From: Acinetobacter portensis
GTDB lineage: Bacteria; Pseudomonadota; Gammaproteobacteria; Pseudomonadales; Moraxellaceae
Direction: 5' to 3'
DNA: 64,000 nt
Assembly: GCF_009372215.1 (NCBI RefSeq)
Contig: NZ_LWRV01000040.1
Coordinates: 1 to 64,000 of the forward strand
Position numbers and translations under genes: made by a program. Below are positions 61,258 through 64,000 of the stretch, piece by piece; positions within the stretch are counted from its first letter, which is position 1; each line of letters opens with the position of its first letter. The notes beneath the pieces were generated by a model, which saw only the letters and a program-made list of their open reading frames with translations, had not been told where the DNA came from and made no database searches.

Positions 61258-61305
61258 TGTCGCAGAGGTTTTCTATACAAGGGTATGAAGTATCACTCTG
61301 CGACA
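61258..61305. repeat. Inverted repeat between parC and the MFS gene
   Basis: TGTCGCAGAG (61258-61267) and CTCTGCGACA (61296-61305) form a perfect 10-bp inverted repeat around 28 bases, in which ATAC/GTAT can pair further. No T tract follows, so it is not a standard terminator. It lies in the presumed parC leader; a regulator site or a cruciform are options. Confidence 0.5.
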
Positions 61306-61371
61306 ATTTATGTCTTATGTCGTAAAAGTATCCATTTTATTTCAAATGATCAACTAAAAAATAACCAACTC

Positions 61372-62688
61372 CTAATGAATGGAGTCAAGTGATTTTCCTT
61401 TTGTCTCTTCACCCAAAACTAAAATGACACATGCAACTGCAAGTAAAACAGCAGTAAACATCATAAAGACATAGCTAAAACCATTATTCATCACCATCAT
61501 GTGTGTAACCACCAATGGCGCTACAATTCCGCCCATTCGCCCAATTGCAGATGCCCAACCTGAACCAAATGCACGAATATTTGTAGGATATTGTTCTGGT
61601 GTATAAGTATAAAGTACGCCCCATGCACCTAAATTAAAGAATGACATCAAGCATCCCCAAAGTACAATTTGTTCAACGCTATTAGACTGTCCAAAGAAAT
61701 ATGCAGATACTGCACACATGCCAATAAAGCCTGCCAATGTCGCCTTACGTCCTAGTTTTTCAACCAACCACGCTGCTGCAACATAGCCTGGAAGCTGTGC
61801 CAAAATCATCACTAAAACATATTCAAAAGATTGGACGATGGTGTAGCCTTCTTTCACCAGTAAGCTTGGTAACCACGTAAAAATACCGTAATACGAATAG
61901 ACAATACCAAACCAAATAAGCCACAACATGAGTGTGCGACGAGCAAAAGTACCTGACCACAATTGGGTAAATGAAACATTTTGCTTTTCTGATACAGGTT
62001 TAACTTCAATGGTTTCGATAACCTCTACACCACATTGACGCTCAAAACCTTGAACCAATGCATGTGCTTCTTCAATTCGACCACGATTGATTAAATATGG
62101 AATAGATTCAGGTACTTTTTTCCAAATCACAATGGCATATAAAGCAGGAAGACCTCCCACTAAAAATGCAACATGCCAATCAAATTTTGGAATAACAAAG
62201 TAAGCAATGAGCGCGGCACAAAGCCAACCAAGCCCCCAAAAACTTTCGAGCAATACAATAAAACGACCACGAACATGCGAGGGAATATATTCACTCACCA
62301 AGGTTACCGCAACAGGCAATTGTCCACCTAAACCCAAGCCAACAATAAACCGAAAAACCAATAACCACGTTAAATTTGGCGCAAATGCACAAGCAGCTGT
62401 CGCAATACTATAAATCACTAAAGTAATGGCAAATACGGTTTTACGTCCCCACTTATCTGCCAAACCACCTGAAAAGACCGCCCCAATTGCCATACCGACA
62501 AAACCAATAGATACCACCCAACCTTTTTCAGTAGGTGACATTGCCCAATCTTCTGACATTTTTGCCAAAATAAAAGAAATGAGCCCTGTGTCCATTGCAT
62601 CGAACATCCACCCCAGTCCAATCACCCACAATAAGGTGTAATGAAATTTACCAATAGGTAAGCGCTGTACTCGTGAGACTAAATCCAT
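61372..62688 (-). CDS. MFS transporter, NiaP/sugar-porter type
   Basis: A 438-aa major facilitator protein with twelve hydrophobic segments. Conserved loops are GGLADKWGRKTVFA (motif A), RFIVGLGLGGQLPVAVTLVSEYIPSHVRGRF and PEQYPTNIRAFGSGWASAIGRMGG (family-typical PET-like and R-rich loops). The start MDLVSRVQRLPIGKFHYTLLW and the DAMDTGLISFI helix resemble NiaP niacin and aromatic-acid H+ symporters. The substrate is uncertain. The ATG at 62688 follows AGAG; the longer frame has no site. Confidence 0.82.
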   Translation of the reverse strand: MDLVSRVQRLPIGKFHYTLLWVIGLGWMFDAMDTGLISFILAKMSEDWAMSPTEKGWVVSIGFVGMAIGAVFSGGLADKWGRKTVFAITLVIYSIATAACAFAPNLTWLLVFRFIVGLGLGGQLPVAVTLVSEYIPSHVRGRFIVLLESFWGLGWLCAALIAYFVIPKFDWHVAFLVGGLPALYAIVIWKKVPESIPYLINRGRIEEAHALVQGFERQCGVEVIETIEVKPVSEKQNVSFTQLWSGTFARRTLMLWLIWFGIVYSYYGIFTWLPSLLVKEGYTIVQSFEYVLVMILAQLPGYVAAAWLVEKLGRKATLAGFIGMCAVSAYFFGQSNSVEQIVLWGCLMSFFNLGAWGVLYTYTPEQYPTNIRAFGSGWASAIGRMGGIVAPLVVTHMMVMNNGFSYVFMMFTAVLLAVACVILVLGEETKGKSLDSIH

Positions 62689-62820
62689 AACGATATCTCT
62701 GATTTGGTGAAAGATTGCATACTGCTTTCCCAACAGGATTTTATACTTTTACTATTTTTATAAGATTAATTTAAAAAAGTAACTACTTTTTATAGCAGTT
62801 ACTTGGTCTTTTTAGAATAG

Positions 62821-63465
62821 TTAAGAGGCATCTTTCGATGAAGCGGATTGCTCATCATCTTCTTTATAAATAAATTTTGGCATTTCCAAACCAAAGTAAA
62901 TGGCAATTAAGCGAAGGGTAAAACCAAATATTAAAGTAGCAATAACCGTTAACTCTAGTGATAAGCCTATTTCCACGCAAATCCAATAACAAATGACTGA
63001 AACAAAAGAAATACTTGCATAAAGTTCACGACGGAAAACCAAGGGCACATCATTACATAAAATATCACGTAAAATACCACCAGATACGCCTGTTAATACC
63101 CCAGCAACAGCACATACAACAAAACCATGTCCCATTTGTAAAGCAATTTGGCAACCAATAATGGTAAAACCAATTAAGCCTAAAGCATCTAAAATTAAGA
63201 AGATGGAGCGTAATTGACTCATCCATTTTGCAATAATAATAGTGACAAATGCAGCGCAACAAGTGAGGACTAAGTATTCAGGATGCTTGACCCAAGTTAA
63301 AGGATAATGCCCAAGAAGCACATCTCGAACAGAACCGCCACCAAGTGCGGTAACACAGGCAATGAGCGTTACACCAAACCAATCCATACTGCGCCGCCCC
63401 GCAGACAAAGCGCCTGTCATTGCTTCAGCAGTAATTGCGATAATATAAATAATGGTTAACAACAT
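62821..63465 (-). CDS. TRIC-type/UPF0126 membrane protein
   Basis: A 214-aa protein with seven hydrophobic helices arranged as two repeats, each containing the GGG(S/I)xRD motif: TALGGGSVRDVLLG in the first half and GVSGGILRDILCNDVPLVF in the second. These mark the YicG/UPF0126 (Gly_transporter, bacterial TRIC cation channel) family. Role probably monovalent cation or glycine permeation; not resolved here. The C-terminus is charged (EDDEQSASSKDAS). Confidence 0.82.
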   Translation of the reverse strand: MLLTIIYIIAITAEAMTGALSAGRRSMDWFGVTLIACVTALGGGSVRDVLLGHYPLTWVKHPEYLVLTCCAAFVTIIIAKWMSQLRSIFLILDALGLIGFTIIGCQIALQMGHGFVVCAVAGVLTGVSGGILRDILCNDVPLVFRRELYASISFVSVICYWICVEIGLSLELTVIATLIFGFTLRLIAIYFGLEMPKFIYKEDDEQSASSKDAS

Positions 63466-63525
63466 CGCCCTGATTCCGTATAGGGTAATAAGTGTGCGCT
63501 ATTCTAAGGCATATCTCAGATAAAT

Positions 63526-63993
63526 TTACAAAAATTGCGCACAACATTGTTTAAATTTTTTATCTGAACCACAAATACAAGGCTGTTTCATAGTGATTTT
63601 TTGGTCTGTGGTTGGATCTAAGAAGTACCATGCACCACCATGCTTCACAAAATGTGAAACTTCATGATGAATGTGCTCTTTTTCACCATCATGATAATGC
63701 GCTTTAAATTCGACTTTCGCATGATTTTTATCTAACTTCTCTTTGGCTTGCACAACTTCGAGTTTTAACCATGTATTGGCTTTACTCCAATCTGTAATGG
63801 CGTGAACATCTAAAGCCTGTTGCTGTCCAATAGCTGTGGTTTTTACAATGTAATCAATTTCATGTTTGGCAAATGCGCTATATCTTGAACGCATAAGTTG
63901 AGCCGCAGTTTCAGCTTTAATTTGACCTAAATGCAAAGCTTGGCAACAGCTTTGATATTCGCCTTCACCGCAAGGACATACGTTTAATGACAT
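63526..63993 (-). CDS. YchJ-family SEC-C motif protein
   Basis: A 155-aa protein with two Cys-rich SEC-C motifs: CPCGEGEYQSCC near the N-terminus and CICGSDKKFKQCC at the C-terminus, both expected to bind zinc, around an NTF2-like middle domain (AAQLMRSRYSAFAKHEIDYI; FKAHYHDGEKEHIHHE). This is the YchJ family of unknown function. It begins 7 bases before the right edge of the window, so its promoter is not visible. Confidence 0.88.
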   Translation of the reverse strand: MSLNVCPCGEGEYQSCCQALHLGQIKAETAAQLMRSRYSAFAKHEIDYIVKTTAIGQQQALDVHAITDWSKANTWLKLEVVQAKEKLDKNHAKVEFKAHYHDGEKEHIHHEVSHFVKHGGAWYFLDPTTDQKITMKQPCICGSDKKFKQCCAQFL

Positions 63994-64000
63994 TTGATTT

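Overview
The window is an AT-rich (roughly 38-40% G+C by eye) stretch of core chromosome from a gammaproteobacterium, almost certainly Acinetobacter. The evidence is combined: the proteins read like close relatives of A. baumannii proteins (107-aa H-NS, PhoU, ParC with the Ser84/Glu88 numbering of that genus, an AamA-like DNA methyltransferase inside a rib operon, an OprD/OccAB1-like porin near ppa). Gene orders shared with Pseudomonas (argH-algZ-algR-hemC-hemD, xerD-dsbC-hom-thrC, dksA-gluQ, lptG/lptF versus pepA-holC) support the order-level placement. I cannot fix the species.

Layout. 1-700: start of tuf (EF-Tu) preceded by a four-tRNA operon (Thr, Tyr, Gly, Thr) with a stringent-type promoter. 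700-4900: trpE, gph, an FHA-membrane protein and hns. 4400-12400: the hemCDXY operon with a thioesterase at its end, the AlgZ/AlgR two-component system, divergent argH and yggX. 12400-13800: a 0.7-kb non-coding stretch with stacked hairpins, several terminators and a candidate small RNA, then phoU with a Pho-box-like promoter. 13900-22000: tolC, a lipoprotein of unknown function, a TPP riboswitch and thiC, nudF-cpdA, and dksA-gluQ. 22000-27200: murD-ftsW and a Fur-box-controlled feoA-feoB-Cys-rich operon. 27300-31800: xerD, a lipoprotein-type dsbC, hom and thrC. 31900-39600: pbpG, gacA, pilS-pilR, ctpA and gpmI. 39700-45100: lptF-lptG, divergent pepA-holC, a coiled-coil protein and a DedA protein. 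45200-48800: nrdR-ribD-DNA methyltransferase-ribE. 48900-52800: glnK-amtB, ubiK and an intact comM. 52800-64000: two outer-membrane porins, ppa, a MAPEG protein, a small membrane protein, fadD, parC, an MFS transporter, a TRIC/UPF0126 protein and a YchJ protein.

The genes are mostly housekeeping: amino-acid (trpE, argH, hom, thrC), cofactor (haem, thiamine, riboflavin), envelope (murD, ftsW, pbpG, lptFG, tolC, porins), iron (feo, yggX), nitrogen (glnK-amtB) and phosphate (phoU) functions, plus global regulators (hns, dksA, gacA, algZR, pilSR, cpdA). I see no insertion sequence, transposase, integrase of a mobile element, phage gene, toxin-antitoxin pair, defence island or CRISPR array. comM, the usual entry site of AbaR-type resistance islands, is uninterrupted.

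I do not find a convincing new multi-gene system. The most useful leads are small: a self-contained sRNA-like unit near 12881-12956, a hairpin-rich repeat whose two copies carry different mini-hairpins (12366-12562), a hairpin that would bury the gluQ ribosome-binding site, a DsbC with a lipobox, an orphan adenine methyltransferase translationally linked to riboflavin genes, and three unassigned palindromes/inverted repeats (39589, 54092, 61258). Start codons were re-chosen from ribosome-binding-site spacing and family N-termini, so several differ from the longest reading frame.
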